Below, in pieces: positions 1 through 8,445 of a stretch of 64,000 bases of DNA. The notes beneath the pieces are model-generated. The model was not told the DNA's origin, made no database searches, and saw only the letters and a program-made list of their open reading frames with translations. The stretch is taken from the NCBI GenBank assembly GCA_038237745.1, contig JBBRYJ010000001.1:186001-250000 (forward strand), given 5' to 3'. The position numbers and the translations under genes are program-made. Numbering within the stretch: the first letter of the stretch is position 1; every line of letters starts with the position of its first letter. Source of the stretch: DASQEH01 sp038237745 (lineage in GTDB: Bacteria > Actinomycetota > Actinomycetes > Propionibacteriales > Nocardioidaceae).

Positions 1-282
1 GACCCCAACGGCAAGGACCCGCAGTACAACATGATCATCGCGCCCTGGACGTCAGCCGACGGCGATGGACAGCCCATCCCCGACGGCAAGCACATCGCGT
101 TCACCCACTGGTCCATCCACCACCCGACCTACGACGCCTCGGTGTTCAAGACCGCGGAGAGTGACGTGCCGTCCTGGGGGGAGAGCCAGTACTGCTCGAC
201 CTTCTCGGGCGGCGCTCTGGGTGCCTTCATGAAGCAGTTCCCCTACGACGACGCGCCGGAGGGCTTCCTCTGGCATCAGTGA
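1..282 (+). CDS. C-terminal end of a DUF3105-like protein (partial)
   Basis: The window opens inside this frame; 93 codons remain before the TGA. The visible part has a GKHIAFTHW stretch, a conserved-looking Cys (QYCSTF) and a DAPEG tail. This is reminiscent of the C-terminus of DUF3105 proteins, where a 'TaWg ... C ... aFi ... PE' pattern is common, but the match is loose. There is no membrane segment in the visible part. It lies 25 bp upstream of the CDP-alcohol transferase on the same strand, so the two may be co-transcribed. The family call is tentative; that it is a real coding end is well supported by high third-position GC. Confidence 0.4.
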   Translation, partial: DPNGKDPQYNMIIAPWTSADGDGQPIPDGKHIAFTHWSIHHPTYDASVFKTAESDVPSWGESQYCSTFSGGALGAFMKQFPYDDAPEGFLWHQ

Positions 283-307
283 GTCGGTCGACTGACGGAA
301 TCGCCGA

Positions 308-970
308 GTGACGCCGCCGGCCAGGGTCGGCAGGGCCGCGTGTGGGCATCCTGAGTGTGCCTACCCCGAAGGTGAGCGCTTCTGCACTCTGCCCAACGTC
401 ATCACGTTGCTGCGGACCATCACGACGCTCGTTCTGGCCCTGATCGGCGCTCGGCAAGCTTCGTTGACTCTGCTGCTCTGGGCACTCGGCGTCTACTGGG
501 TCGGCGACTCGGCAGACGGAGCGGTCGCTCGCCTGATCAACCGCGAGACCCGCACCGGCGCAGTGCTCGACGTCCTCTGCGACAGGCTCTCCGCCGCCGT
601 GTTCTACGTGGGCTTCGCCTGGTACGACCCGACGATGGTGGTGCCCGTGGGCATCTACCTCGCCGAGTTCATGGTCGTCGACATGTTCTTGTCGCTGGCC
701 TTCCTCGCCTGGCCGGTCTCCAGCCCCAACTACTTCTACGTCGTCGACAGGCGGCTCTGGCTGTGGAACTGGTCCAAGCCGGCCAAGACACTCAACTCCG
801 CCCTCTTCGCGGTCTTCGTGGTGTGGACCCGGGATGCCTGGGTTGCCGGAGTCGTCGCGTCTGCGCTTCTCGGCCTCAAGGTCACATCCGTCGTGTGGCT
901 CAGCAGGCTCTGTCTCCCGGTCCCGCCAGGGTGTACCAGAGCGCCGAGCCGGGAGAGCGCCGCACGATGA
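308..970 (+). CDS. CDP-alcohol phosphatidyltransferase family membrane protein
   Basis: Integral membrane enzyme of 220 residues that would move a phospho-alcohol from a CDP-activated donor, as in phospholipid head-group synthesis. The full family signature D-x2-D-G-x2-A-R-x8-G-x3-D-x3-D is present: D67, D70, G71, A74, R75, G84, D88 and D92, with an upstream TLPNVITLLR helix start typical of the family. Several hydrophobic helices follow. The substrate cannot be told from sequence: phosphatidylglycerophosphate-, phosphatidylinositol-phosphate- and cardiolipin-synthase-like members share this motif. The start is a GTG with only a weak GGAA upstream. Its stop overlaps the next ATG (ATGA), so the downstream gene is translationally coupled. 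Confidence 0.85.
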   Translation: MTPPARVGRAACGHPECAYPEGERFCTLPNVITLLRTITTLVLALIGARQASLTLLLWALGVYWVGDSADGAVARLINRETRTGAVLDVLCDRLSAAVFYVGFAWYDPTMVVPVGIYLAEFMVVDMFLSLAFLAWPVSSPNYFYVVDRRLWLWNWSKPAKTLNSALFAVFVVWTRDAWVAGVVASALLGLKVTSVVWLSRLCLPVPPGCTRAPSRESAAR

Positions 971-1440
971 AGCTGCTTGTGGCAATCTTCGGCGTGGCTG
1001 TCGCCTCGGCACTTTTCCCGCTCATCAACATCGAGGCCTACATCGCAGGGGTCGGAGCGCTCGTCGACACGTTCGGCGTGTGGCCGATCTCCGCGGTCGC
1101 GGCCGCCGGGCAGGCTGTCGGCAAGGTGTTCTGGTACGAGGTGGGCCGTTCCTCCATGAGGTGGAGATACATCCAGGACAAGATCGACTCGCCCCGCTGG
1201 CGCGAGCAGTACGAGAAGGTCAAGGCACGCACCGACAGCAGGCCATGGCTGGGGACAATGCTGCTGTTCGTGTCGGCGACGACCGGCTTGCCGCCCCTCG
1301 CGATCATGGCGGTCCTGGCAGGGCAGCTGCACTTCCGTCGCGTGTGGTTCTTCGTGACGACGCTCGTGGGGCGCACCCTGCGCTTCGCCGCCGTGCTCGG
1401 CGGCGTCTCGCTGCTCGTCCATAGCGGGCTCCTGCCGTAG
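967..1440 (+). CDS. small VTT/YqaA-like membrane protein
   Basis: A 157-residue protein with an N-terminal hydrophobic helix, a GQAVGKVFWYEVGR segment and two further hydrophobic stretches. The pattern resembles small YqaA/VTT (DedA-like, SNARE-associated Golgi) membrane proteins, in which a re-entrant Gly-rich segment precedes a polar arm. It begins at the ATG overlapping the previous stop, so it is made with the CDP-alcohol transferase; a shared role in phospholipid movement or synthesis is a context-based guess. A longer in-frame extension upstream exists but lies entirely inside the previous gene in another frame, so it is rejected. Confidence 0.6.
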   Translation: MKLLVAIFGVAVASALFPLINIEAYIAGVGALVDTFGVWPISAVAAAGQAVGKVFWYEVGRSSMRWRYIQDKIDSPRWREQYEKVKARTDSRPWLGTMLLFVSATTGLPPLAIMAVLAGQLHFRRVWFFVTTLVGRTLRFAAVLGGVSLLVHSGLLP

Positions 1441-1474
1441 GGCACTCTGCCGTGAGGCGCTGAGAGGAAGCCCG

Positions 1475-2593
1475 CTACAACAGGTCGGTGCGACCTCGCT
1501 GGCGCCACCCGGCCACTACCTCCGACACCCGTTGGGCGGCCTCCAGCGTGGTGACGAGAACGGCATCTGCGGTGTCGAGTACGGCGATGTCCTGGACGCC
1601 GAGCAGGCTCACCGTGCGGCCACCTTGTTGGACGACGAGACCCGTTGCGTCGACCGTCAGGACACGCGATCGGTCACCGAGTACCTGCACCTCACCGCGT
1701 CCGCCGAGAACGCCGGCAAGGGCAGCGACGTCCCCGATGTCGTCCCACCCGATATCGGCGGGGACGACGGCCAAGCCGCCGTCGGCCGCGACCGGTTCGG
1801 CCACGGCGTAGTCGATCGCGATGCGGGTCGCCATCGGCCACCGCTCGGCCATCACGACGTCACGGTCGGGGCGCTCCCAGGCGTCGGCTATCCGGCTCAC
1901 GGCGTCGTACAACGACGGCTGATGACGCGAGATGTGTCCGAGCAGCACGTCGGCGCGGGCGACGAACATGCCTGCATTCCAGAGGAAGTCGCCCCTCCGC
2001 ACATATGCGGCCGCGGTCTCGGCGTCGGGCTTCTCCACGAACTGCTTGACCGCAAGCACCGATCTCGCGCCGTCGACTCCGAGTGGCCCTCCACTGCGGA
2101 TGTAGCCGTAGGCCGTAGCGGGCCGGGTCGGCTTCACACCGAGGGTGACCACGAGTCCGGTCCGGGCGGCGACGACAGCCTCCCGCACCGCCGACTCCAA
2201 GGCGAGGGTGTCGGTAATGACGTGGTCGGCCGGAAAGGACGCGATGGTGGCCGTCGCGTCTCGGCGCACGAGCAGCGCGGCGGAAAGGCCGATGGCGGCT
2301 GTCGAGTCACGCGGGGACGGCTCCAGCACGAGGTTCGCCGGGGGCAGGGCCGGAAGCTGTGCTCGGACCGCGTCCTCGTGGGCGACGCCGGTGACCACGA
2401 CGACCCGCTCAGGTCCGACGAGAGGGTCAAGCCTCTCGACCGTCACCTGCAGGAGGGACTTACCGGTCCCGGCGAGGTCGAGCAGGAACTTGGGGGCGGC
2501 TGCTCGAGACAACGGCCAGAGCCTCGTACCAGCGCCCCCTGCCGGTACGACGGCGAAGAGGCCGTCCACTCGGCGGTCGGCGGGGCTCGGCAT
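1475..2593 (-). CDS. manC: mannose-1-phosphate guanylyltransferase
   Basis: Makes GDP-mannose from GTP and mannose-1-phosphate, the donor for mannosylated lipids and glycans. Residues 19-35 carry the nucleotidyltransferase signature GGAGTRLWPLSR...PK, and FVEKP lies near residue 185 followed by LWNAGMF. It is a single-domain enzyme of 372 residues without the phosphomannose isomerase C-terminal domain, like the mycobacterial ManB/ManC (Rv3264c). The start chosen is ATG 2593 rather than GTG 2599: a TAGGGT hexamer ends exactly six bases before the ATG, which predicts a leaderless mRNA. It is divergent from the TIGR03089 gene with a shared promoter core. Confidence 0.93.
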   Translation of the reverse strand: MPSPADRRVDGLFAVVPAGGAGTRLWPLSRAAAPKFLLDLAGTGKSLLQVTVERLDPLVGPERVVVVTGVAHEDAVRAQLPALPPANLVLEPSPRDSTAAIGLSAALLVRRDATATIASFPADHVITDTLALESAVREAVVAARTGLVVTLGVKPTRPATAYGYIRSGGPLGVDGARSVLAVKQFVEKPDAETAAAYVRRGDFLWNAGMFVARADVLLGHISRHQPSLYDAVSRIADAWERPDRDVVMAERWPMATRIAIDYAVAEPVAADGGLAVVPADIGWDDIGDVAALAGVLGGRGEVQVLGDRSRVLTVDATGLVVQQGGRTVSLLGVQDIAVLDTADAVLVTTLEAAQRVSEVVAGWRQRGRTDLL

Positions 2594-2599
2594 CCGCAC

Positions 2600-2609
2600 A
2601 CCCTAGTCT
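2600..2609. promoter_or_regulatory. bidirectional leaderless promoter core (manC / TIGR03089)
   Basis: The ten bases ACCCTAGTCT contain a plus-strand -10 (TAGTCT, 2604-2609) and a minus-strand -10 (TAGGGT, 2605-2600) that share the central TA. Each hexamer ends six bases before a start codon: GTG 2616 on plus and ATG 2593 on minus. Only 22 bases separate the two genes, so both transcripts should begin at or within a base or two of the start codon. No recognisable -35 was seen for either. Confidence 0.72.
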
Positions 2610-2615
2610 CGCCTT

Positions 2616-3380
2616 GTGCCCGCCAGGACCGAGACGACCCTTGCCGCTCTCCGCTCCAGACTCACCGTCGACCCCGGCCGCCCGCTCCTCACGTTCTACG
2701 ACGGTGACACCGGGGAGCGGGTCGAGCTCAGCGCCACCACGTTCGACAACTGGGTCACGAAGATCGCGAACCTGTTCAGTGACGAGCTCATGCTCGAATC
2801 AGGCGACCTCGTACGCGTGGACCTGCCGACACACTGGCTGTCGGCTGTGGCGCTGCTGGGCGCATGGACGGCGGGCCTTCGGATCTCCCTCCACGGTCCT
2901 GCGTCGCACGTCGCGGCAAGTGTGGTCGGACCGGACGCCACCACACACCCGTCCGAGGCGTTCGGTCAGGTGGTCGCTTGCTCGCTCCGACCTCTCGGCG
3001 GCCCCTTCCTCGACGAGCTGCCCGTCGGCTGGCTCGACTTCGCCCGCGAGGTGCCTGCCCAGCCGGACGCCCTCGTCACCCCGTCGCTCGTCGGTCCGCA
3101 GGATGGTGCCCTCGAGGACGAGGCCAGGCAGGTCAGCCACGGCCAGCTCGGCGCACTGGCGCACGGCACAGGCACTGAGCTGGGAATGCTCCCCGGCGGA
3201 CGCCTCGTCACCGACCTCAACCCCAGCCGGATGTCCGGCCTGTCGGTGGGGCTCGTGGCACCCCTGGTGACCGGGTGCTCGATCGTGCTCCTCACTCGCT
3301 GTGACGCCCTGGCGCGAGCGTCGATCGCCGACCAGGAGCGCGCGACGGTGGCGGCTTGGGACGAGGGCCGGCTTTGCTGA
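2616..3380 (+). CDS. TIGR03089 family protein
   Basis: A 254-residue actinobacterial protein of the TIGR03089 family (Rv3268-like), which looks like a shortened relative of the acyl-adenylating (AMP-binding) superfamily. The N-terminal part (residues 18-60, with LLTFYDGDTGERVELSA) resembles the start of an acyl-CoA synthetase and the later GLSVGLVAPLVTGCSIVLL resembles its core. The P-loop TSGTTGxPK motif and the C-terminal lid domain are absent, so catalysis is not expected. The gene begins at a GTG six bases after TAGTCT, predicting a leaderless mRNA. Function is unknown; its persistent place beside manC and LCP genes hints at an envelope role. Confidence 0.85.
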   Translation: MPARTETTLAALRSRLTVDPGRPLLTFYDGDTGERVELSATTFDNWVTKIANLFSDELMLESGDLVRVDLPTHWLSAVALLGAWTAGLRISLHGPASHVAASVVGPDATTHPSEAFGQVVACSLRPLGGPFLDELPVGWLDFAREVPAQPDALVTPSLVGPQDGALEDEARQVSHGQLGALAHGTGTELGMLPGGRLVTDLNPSRMSGLSVGLVAPLVTGCSIVLLTRCDALARASIADQERATVAAWDEGRLC

Positions 3381-3448
3381 CCGGGACGGTGGTGGCCGGC
3401 CCGGGACGAAGGCCCAGCCGCGTCGCGGAGGTGGGCCCGGCGGCCGCT

Positions 3449-3454
3449 TAGGAT
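3449..3454 (+). promoter_or_regulatory. leaderless -10 element of galE
   Basis: TAGGAT is followed by six bases and then ATG 3461. This supports the ATG over the in-frame GTG at 3455, which would lie upstream of the predicted transcription start. Confidence 0.55.
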
Positions 3455-3460
3455 GTGGCC

Positions 3461-4465
3461 ATGACGATTCTCGTGACCGGCGGTGCCGGCTACATCGGCG
3501 CCCATGTCGTACGGCTGCTCCGCGAGCGGGGCGACGCGGTCGTGATCGACGACCTCAGCACCGGCGTAGCCGACCGGGTGGGCGACACGCCCCTGGTCCA
3601 GCTCGACATCGCGACCGACGACGCGACGGAGAAGCTCGTCGCACTCATGCACGAGTACTCCGTCGACGCCGTCGTGCACATAGCGGCCAAGAAGCAGGTA
3701 GGCGAGTCCGCTGCACGTCCCGCCTGGTACTACAGCCAGAACGTCGGCGGGATGGCCAACCTCCTGATGGCCATGGAGTCCGCGCATGTCGACCGGCTGA
3801 TGTTCTCCTCCTCGGCCGCCACGTACGGCATCCCCGACGTGGCGGACGACGCGCCACTCGTCGAGGCCGTAGCCTGCCACCCGATCAGCCCCTACGGCAC
3901 CACGAAGCTCATCTGCGAGTGGATGTGCCGCGACGCGTCCGCCGCCTGGGGTCTCAGGTGGGCGGGTCTCCGTTACTTCAACGTGGCCGGCTCAGGCTGG
4001 CCGGAGCTGGGCGACCCCGCAGTCCTCAACCTGATCCCCATCGCCATCAAGGCTCTCGCGTCGGGCGACCAGCCGAAGGTCTTCGGCGACGACTACGACA
4101 CACCTGACGGAACCTGTATCCGTGACTACGTCCACGTACTCGATCTCGCCCGGGCCCATCTCGACACCCTCGATTACCTCGGTCGCGACGACAGGCCACA
4201 CGAGGTCTTCAACGTCGGCACGGGCACAGGGGCGTCGGTGAGCGAGGTGCTGGAGCAGATCGGCCGGTCGACCGGGTACGACGTCGACCCGCCAATCGTC
4301 GGGCGCCGTCCGGGCGACCCGGCTCTGCTCGTCGCCGACGTCTCGCGGATCCGAGAGACGCTGGGCTGGGAGAGTACGAAGACCCTGGCGGAGATGGCCG
4401 ACTCTGCCTGGCGCGCATGGGCACCCGTCCACGGCGAGCCGCCTGTGCCTCCCCCGTCGGCCTGA
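3461..4465 (+). CDS. galE: UDP-glucose 4-epimerase
   Basis: NAD-dependent extended SDR interconverting UDP-glucose and UDP-galactose; the product would feed Glf downstream. The N-terminal Rossmann motif TGGAGYIG, the catalytic Ser region SSSAATYG, and the YxxxK pair in SPYGTTK are all present, followed by the RYFNVAG and DGTCIRDYVHVLDLA segments diagnostic of GalE. Length (334 residues) is normal. The start is taken at ATG 3461 from the promoter signature. The gene is convergent with the exporter operon only 17 bp away, and it supplies the precursor used there, so the two form one galactan locus. Confidence 0.95.
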   Translation: MTILVTGGAGYIGAHVVRLLRERGDAVVIDDLSTGVADRVGDTPLVQLDIATDDATEKLVALMHEYSVDAVVHIAAKKQVGESAARPAWYYSQNVGGMANLLMAMESAHVDRLMFSSSAATYGIPDVADDAPLVEAVACHPISPYGTTKLICEWMCRDASAAWGLRWAGLRYFNVAGSGWPELGDPAVLNLIPIAIKALASGDQPKVFGDDYDTPDGTCIRDYVHVLDLARAHLDTLDYLGRDDRPHEVFNVGTGTGASVSEVLEQIGRSTGYDVDPPIVGRRPGDPALLVADVSRIRETLGWESTKTLAEMADSAWRAWAPVHGEPPVPPPSA

Positions 4466-4482
4466 CAGACAACGAGTTCCGG

Positions 4483-5229
4483 TCAGTCGTCCTCGGTGTC
4501 GGTGTCGAGCGAGTAGCCGACGGCTTTGACCGCGTCGACCGCCGACCCCTCGAAGACCATCCTGCCGGCCTCGAGCACGATGCCGCGCTCACACAGCCGA
4601 AGCACCTGCTTCGGGCTGTGGCTGACGTAGACCATCGTGCGACCCTCCTCCTTGAGCTCGATGATCCGTTTGATGCACTTGCGGCGAAACGGCTGGTCGC
4701 CGACTGCCAGCACCTCGTCGATGAGGAAGATGTCGCACTCGGTGTGGACGGCCACCGCGAAGGCCAGGCGCATGAACATCCCGGACGAGTAGTGCCTGAC
4801 CTCCTTGTCGAGGAACTTCTCCATCTCGGAGAAGGCCAGGATCGAGTCGAACTTGCGGTCGATCTCGGCTTCGCTCATCCCCAGGATGGCGCCGTTGAGG
4901 TAGATGTTCTCGCGGCCGGAGAGATCCGGGTGGAGGCCCGCGCCGACCTCGATCAGGCCGGCGATGCGGCCGCGGGTCAGGACCCGGCCGGCGTCGGGTG
5001 ACATGACGCCGGAGATGAGCTTGAGCAGCGTGCTCTTCCCCGACCCGTTGAGGCCCATCAGCCCGATGGTGTCGCCCTGGTCGAGCGTGAACGAGATGTC
5101 CTCGAGGGCCGTGAAGGAGTTGGAGAGGCTCCTGCCCTTCACGGCGTTGATGGCGAGCCGGCGAAACGTCTTCTGGTTGGCCGTCTTGAATCGCTTGGTG
5201 GCCCCGTCGACGACGACCGACGTACTCAT
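4483..5229 (-). CDS. wzt: polysaccharide ABC exporter, ATP-binding subunit (Wzt type)
   Basis: Cytoplasmic ATPase energising export of a polyprenol-linked glycan. It has Walker A GLNGSGKST, a signature YSSGM, Walker B IFLIDEVLAVGD and an H-loop VSHS. At 248 residues it lacks the C-terminal carbohydrate-recognition domain found in some Wzt proteins, like mycobacterial Rv3781. The start is the MSTSV ATG whose first base overlaps the Wzm stop (TGATG); upstream in-frame codons fall inside the Wzm gene. It is the last gene of the operon GT2-GT2-glf-wzm-wzt. Confidence 0.93.
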   Translation of the reverse strand: MSTSVVVDGATKRFKTANQKTFRRLAINAVKGRSLSNSFTALEDISFTLDQGDTIGLMGLNGSGKSTLLKLISGVMSPDAGRVLTRGRIAGLIEVGAGLHPDLSGRENIYLNGAILGMSEAEIDRKFDSILAFSEMEKFLDKEVRHYSSGMFMRLAFAVAVHTECDIFLIDEVLAVGDQPFRRKCIKRIIELKEEGRTMVYVSHSPKQVLRLCERGIVLEAGRMVFEGSAVDAVKAVGYSLDTDTEDD

Positions 5230-6122
5230 CAGACCTTCTCCGCGAACCGGCCCTCGAGCCGCGAGAAGGCGCTCTGGGCGAACCACAGGAAGAGCACCCC
5301 CACCACGATCATCACCGCTCCGCGCTCGAACAGATGCGTGGGAAGCTCGGTGGCCACCGCCTGTCTAGGGGTCTCCGAGGCCGGCGTCCAGAACGCCCTG
5401 TTGTTGAGCAGGACGCTGATGCACAGTGGGCTAGACAGGTAGATCTCGTAGATCGTCGTATGCGCCACGGCCAGCTTGTCGATGACTGCCCCGAAGGGGT
5501 AGATCATCGGGACGGTCCAGGTGATGACCGTCTGGATGACGTCGACGACGTTGGACACGTCGCGGAAGTAGACGTTCCACGCGCTGAGGAGCAGAGCCAC
5601 ACCGAGCCCGAAGATCAGCACGATGGCCAGTGCCATGACGGCTGCAAGACCTGCGAGCAGGTCTGGATGCCACCCCGACAGGAAGCAACCACCCAGCAGA
5701 ATCACGTACATCGGCAGCATGTGGTAGACGGAGACCATGATCGATGCCACCGGGAACATCTCGCGAGGCAGGTTGATCTTGCGCACCAGAGACTTGTTCT
5801 TGACCACCGACTTCGAACCGGATGTCAGCGCGTCGGTGAAGAATGACACCATGATCATGCCCGAGAAGATGTGGAGTGGCCGGTCCTCGAGCGCCTTGGG
5901 CAACAGCAGCCCGATGACCCAGAAGTACATGACGAAGCGCACGGCGGGCTTGATGTAGGACCACAAGAGCCCCATCGGCGAGCCCTGGTAGCGGACCCGC
6001 AGCTCCTTGCGCACCAGGAGCTGGAGCAGGTAGCGGCGCCTGAAGACGTCGAGCAGGCCGCCCGCCCGACCGGGGTTCTGGAGTGGCCCGAGCGGATGCG
6101 GCTCCATCGTCTCTACCGTCAC
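5229..6122 (-). CDS. wzm: polysaccharide ABC exporter, permease subunit (Wzm type)
   Basis: ABC-2 type permease of 297 residues with six predicted membrane helices and the cytoplasmic N-terminal segment RKELRVRYQGSPMGLLWS typical of O-antigen/galactan exporters. It pairs with the ATPase encoded next. The GTG at 6122 overlaps the glf stop (GTGA), which argues for it over the ATG five codons later. Rv3783 with Rv3781 in mycobacteria form the equivalent exporter of the lipid-linked galactan; the same role is inferred here from glf and the GT2 genes upstream. Confidence 0.92.
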   Translation of the reverse strand: MTVETMEPHPLGPLQNPGRAGGLLDVFRRRYLLQLLVRKELRVRYQGSPMGLLWSYIKPAVRFVMYFWVIGLLLPKALEDRPLHIFSGMIMVSFFTDALTSGSKSVVKNKSLVRKINLPREMFPVASIMVSVYHMLPMYVILLGGCFLSGWHPDLLAGLAAVMALAIVLIFGLGVALLLSAWNVYFRDVSNVVDVIQTVITWTVPMIYPFGAVIDKLAVAHTTIYEIYLSSPLCISVLLNNRAFWTPASETPRQAVATELPTHLFERGAVMIVVGVLFLWFAQSAFSRLEGRFAEKV

Positions 6123-7294
6123 TCGTCGATGCCGCCGCTCTCGAGGGCTGCTCCCTGCGCGAAGTGCGGTCGCAGCTGGTTGTCGTACATCGTCAGCGCC
6201 GACCCGATGGCCATGTGCATGTCGAGGTACTTGTAGGTGCCGAGCCGACCGCCGAACAAGACGTCGGGCTCGGCCTTGGCGAGCTCCCGGTAACGAAGCA
6301 GCTTTGCTCGGTCCTCGGGGGTGTTGATCGGGTAGTACGGCTCGTCGCCGGTCTCGGCGAAGCGCGAGTACTCGTGCACGATGACTGTCTTGTCCTTGGG
6401 GTACCAGGTGCGCTCGGGATGGAAGTGCCGGAACTCGTGGATCCGGGTGAAGGGGACGTCCTCGTCGGCGTAGTTCATCACCGGGCATCCCTGGAAGTCA
6501 CCGACGTCCTTGACCTCGACCTCGAGATCGACCGTGCGCCAGGACAGCTCTCCAGCGGAGTTCGCGAAGTATGCGTCCAGGGGACCAGTATAGACGAGCG
6601 GCACTTTGCCGACGTACTGCTCCCGTACGTCGAAGAAGTCCGTCTCGAGCCGAACCTCGATGTTGGGATGGTCCACCATCCGCTCGAGCCAGGCGGTGTA
6701 GCCGTCGACCGGCAGACCTTCATAGGTGTCGTTGAAGTAGCGGTTGTCGAAGTTGTAGCGCACCGGCAGCCTGGAGATGATCTCGGCCTGGAGGTCGCGT
6801 GGGTCGGTCTGCCACTGCTTGGCGGTGTATCCACGGATGAACGCCTCGTACAGTGGACGGCCGATCAGCGAGATGCCCTTCTCCTCCAGGTTGGCCGCCG
6901 TCGCACTGTCGAACTCGGTGGCCTGCTCCGCCACCACGGCCCGCGCCTCGTCCGGCGACATCGATCGCCCGAAGTACTCACAGATCGTCGCGAGGTTGAT
7001 CGGCATCGGGTAGACCTTGCCGCCGTAGATCGAGAACACGCGGTGCTGATAGCCGGTGAACGCCGTGAACCGGTTGACGTACTCCCACACGCGCTGGTTG
7101 GACGTGTGGAAGAGATGAGCACCGTAGGTGTGTACCTCGATTCCGGTCTCCGGCTCGGGCGCGCTGTAGGCGTTGCCGCCGACATGGTGCCGCCGCTCGA
7201 GGATCAGCACCCGGAGGCCGAGGTCGTTGGCACAGCGCTCCGCGATCGTGAGGCCGAACAGGCCCGACCCGACGACGACGAGTTCTACGTTCAC
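6119..7294 (-). CDS. glf: UDP-galactopyranose mutase
   Basis: Flavoenzyme converting UDP-galactopyranose to UDP-galactofuranose. The FAD-binding motif GSGLFG lies at the N-terminus, followed by the EVHTYGAHLFHT and YTAKQWQTDP segments that are hallmarks of Glf, and GRLGTYKYLDMHMAIGSAL near the end. The 391-residue length is typical. The start is the GTG at 7294, with AGGAG five bases upstream; a further in-frame extension of 62 codons is unlike Glf and is rejected. A -10 TAAACT lies about 30 bases upstream. Coupled to Wzm by a four-base overlap. Confidence 0.95.
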   Translation of the reverse strand: MNVELVVVGSGLFGLTIAERCANDLGLRVLILERRHHVGGNAYSAPEPETGIEVHTYGAHLFHTSNQRVWEYVNRFTAFTGYQHRVFSIYGGKVYPMPINLATICEYFGRSMSPDEARAVVAEQATEFDSATAANLEEKGISLIGRPLYEAFIRGYTAKQWQTDPRDLQAEIISRLPVRYNFDNRYFNDTYEGLPVDGYTAWLERMVDHPNIEVRLETDFFDVREQYVGKVPLVYTGPLDAYFANSAGELSWRTVDLEVEVKDVGDFQGCPVMNYADEDVPFTRIHEFRHFHPERTWYPKDKTVIVHEYSRFAETGDEPYYPINTPEDRAKLLRYRELAKAEPDVLFGGRLGTYKYLDMHMAIGSALTMYDNQLRPHFAQGAALESGGIDE

Positions 7295-7323
7295 ACACAC
7301 TCCTGGTCTGGAAAGCAGGCGCA

Positions 7324-7329
7324 AGTTTA
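7324..7329 (-). promoter_or_regulatory. -10 element upstream of glf
   Basis: TAAACT on the minus strand, placing transcription start near 7317 and leaving a short leader with an AGGAG ribosome site before GTG 7294. No convincing -35 was seen. Confidence 0.45.
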
Positions 7330-7368
7330 GCGAGCCGGGCACCGCCCACCCGGCATCTCCACGTGATC

Positions 7369-7385
7369 TTGGACTCTCAGTCCAA
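7369..7385. promoter_or_regulatory. 17-bp palindrome between GT2 gene and glf
   Basis: Perfect inverted repeat TTGGACT-CTC-AGTCCAA. It sits about 40 bases upstream of the glf -10 and 60 bases past the GT2 stop. It has no following T-run, so it is more likely an operator than an intrinsic terminator, but neither role is proven. Confidence 0.4.
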
Positions 7386-7446
7386 TCTCCGAACAGGACC
7401 GGGGACGTCACGCCGCGAGCAGCACCAGCGCCCGGCGTGCACTCGG

Positions 7447-8445
7447 TCAGCCGGGACCCAGCGGCTGCATCGGTCGCCACGGCCCGCGCCGCAGAGCCCG
7501 ACTGTCACGGTAGCCACGGACGAGCGGGACCAGACCGCGGGGACGCCGCTCTACGGCCAGCGCGCGCAGTACCTCCTTGCCGAAGGTGAGGAAGGTTCCG
7601 GCCGCGAACCCGACCGCATGAAGTGCGCCGTGCGCCTCGAGGTAGTTGGCGACATAGCCGCGGTTGCGCATGACGTAGTACCGCGAGACATCGCTGGAGT
7701 CGTTGAGGTGCCGCACTCCGAGGCTGATGCTCTGCTGTGGACGGAGCCGCACGAGGACGAACTCGTTGACGTAGGCCACCCGGGTGACGCGAGACGACAG
7801 CCAGCCGTAGACGGCGTCGTCCCAGGTAAGGAAGAACCGCGGGTCGGGGAGCCCGACCTCGGCCACGACGTCGCGGTGGACCATCATGCCCTCGAAGCAC
7901 CCCGAGTTGGTCACGAAGACGTCCTGCTTCTCGAACACGTCGCCCAGCTGGGGGTAGAAGATGCCCAGCCGCTCGCTGAACCGGGCCTGCCAGAAGAACG
8001 GCGTCCCATCGTTGTCCCAGCGCCTGCCGTGCAGGCACCTGAACTCCCCCGTCCAACGACCAAGGTCTGCCAGCGCGGACGGAAGGACGCGGACGTCGTC
8101 GTCCATCATCCACATCCACTGTGCGCCCAGGTCGAGAGCAGCCTCGATGCCCGCGGAGAACCCTCCGGAGCCGCCGACGTTGGCCGGCAGCCGGCGGTTG
8201 TGGACGAATCCGTCGGGCATCGCCGACGCGAAGGTCGAGACGACGGCCGCGGTGTCGTCGCTACTGCAGTTGTCGACCACCACGACGCCGACCGGTCGAG
8301 GCGACATGGCGGCCACGCTCTCCAACAGCTCGGCCAGGTACCTCGCCCGGTTGTAGGTCACCACCACGATGTAGGTGCCCGCAGGGGCTGGTCGCCCGAC
8401 CCGGTCGAGCAGCGCCTGAGCCTCGGCAGGGTCAGGAGCGGTCAT
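7447..8445 (-). CDS. GT2 glycosyltransferase, GlfT1-like (galactofuranosyltransferase candidate)
   Basis: GT-A fold enzyme of 332 residues. The N-terminus reads TYIVVVTYNRARYLAELLES, the metal-binding acidic motif is WMMDDDVRV, and FFLTWDDAVYGWL supplies the acceptor/catalytic acid region. No membrane helix is present, so it should act on the cytoplasmic face on a lipid-linked acceptor. The mycobacterial equivalents GlfT1/GlfT2 build the galactan linker and chain; neighbours glf, wzm and wzt support that reading. It starts at an ATG overlapping the previous gene's end by 14 bases. Which galactose it adds cannot be told. Confidence 0.8.
   Translation of the reverse strand: MTAPDPAEAQALLDRVGRPAPAGTYIVVVTYNRARYLAELLESVAAMSPRPVGVVVVDNCSSDDTAAVVSTFASAMPDGFVHNRRLPANVGGSGGFSAGIEAALDLGAQWMWMMDDDVRVLPSALADLGRWTGEFRCLHGRRWDNDGTPFFWQARFSERLGIFYPQLGDVFEKQDVFVTNSGCFEGMMVHRDVVAEVGLPDPRFFLTWDDAVYGWLSSRVTRVAYVNEFVLVRLRPQQSISLGVRHLNDSSDVSRYYVMRNRGYVANYLEAHGALHAVGFAAGTFLTFGKEVLRALAVERRPRGLVPLVRGYRDSRALRRGPWRPMQPLGPG

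Noticed and set aside
227..1012. 261-codon minus-strand frame opposite the CDP-alcohol transferase
   Set aside because: Overlaps three real plus-strand genes; no motif or initiation signal.
6083..7330. 415-codon plus-strand frame opposite glf
   Set aside because: Shadow of glf; composition and lack of motifs argue against coding.
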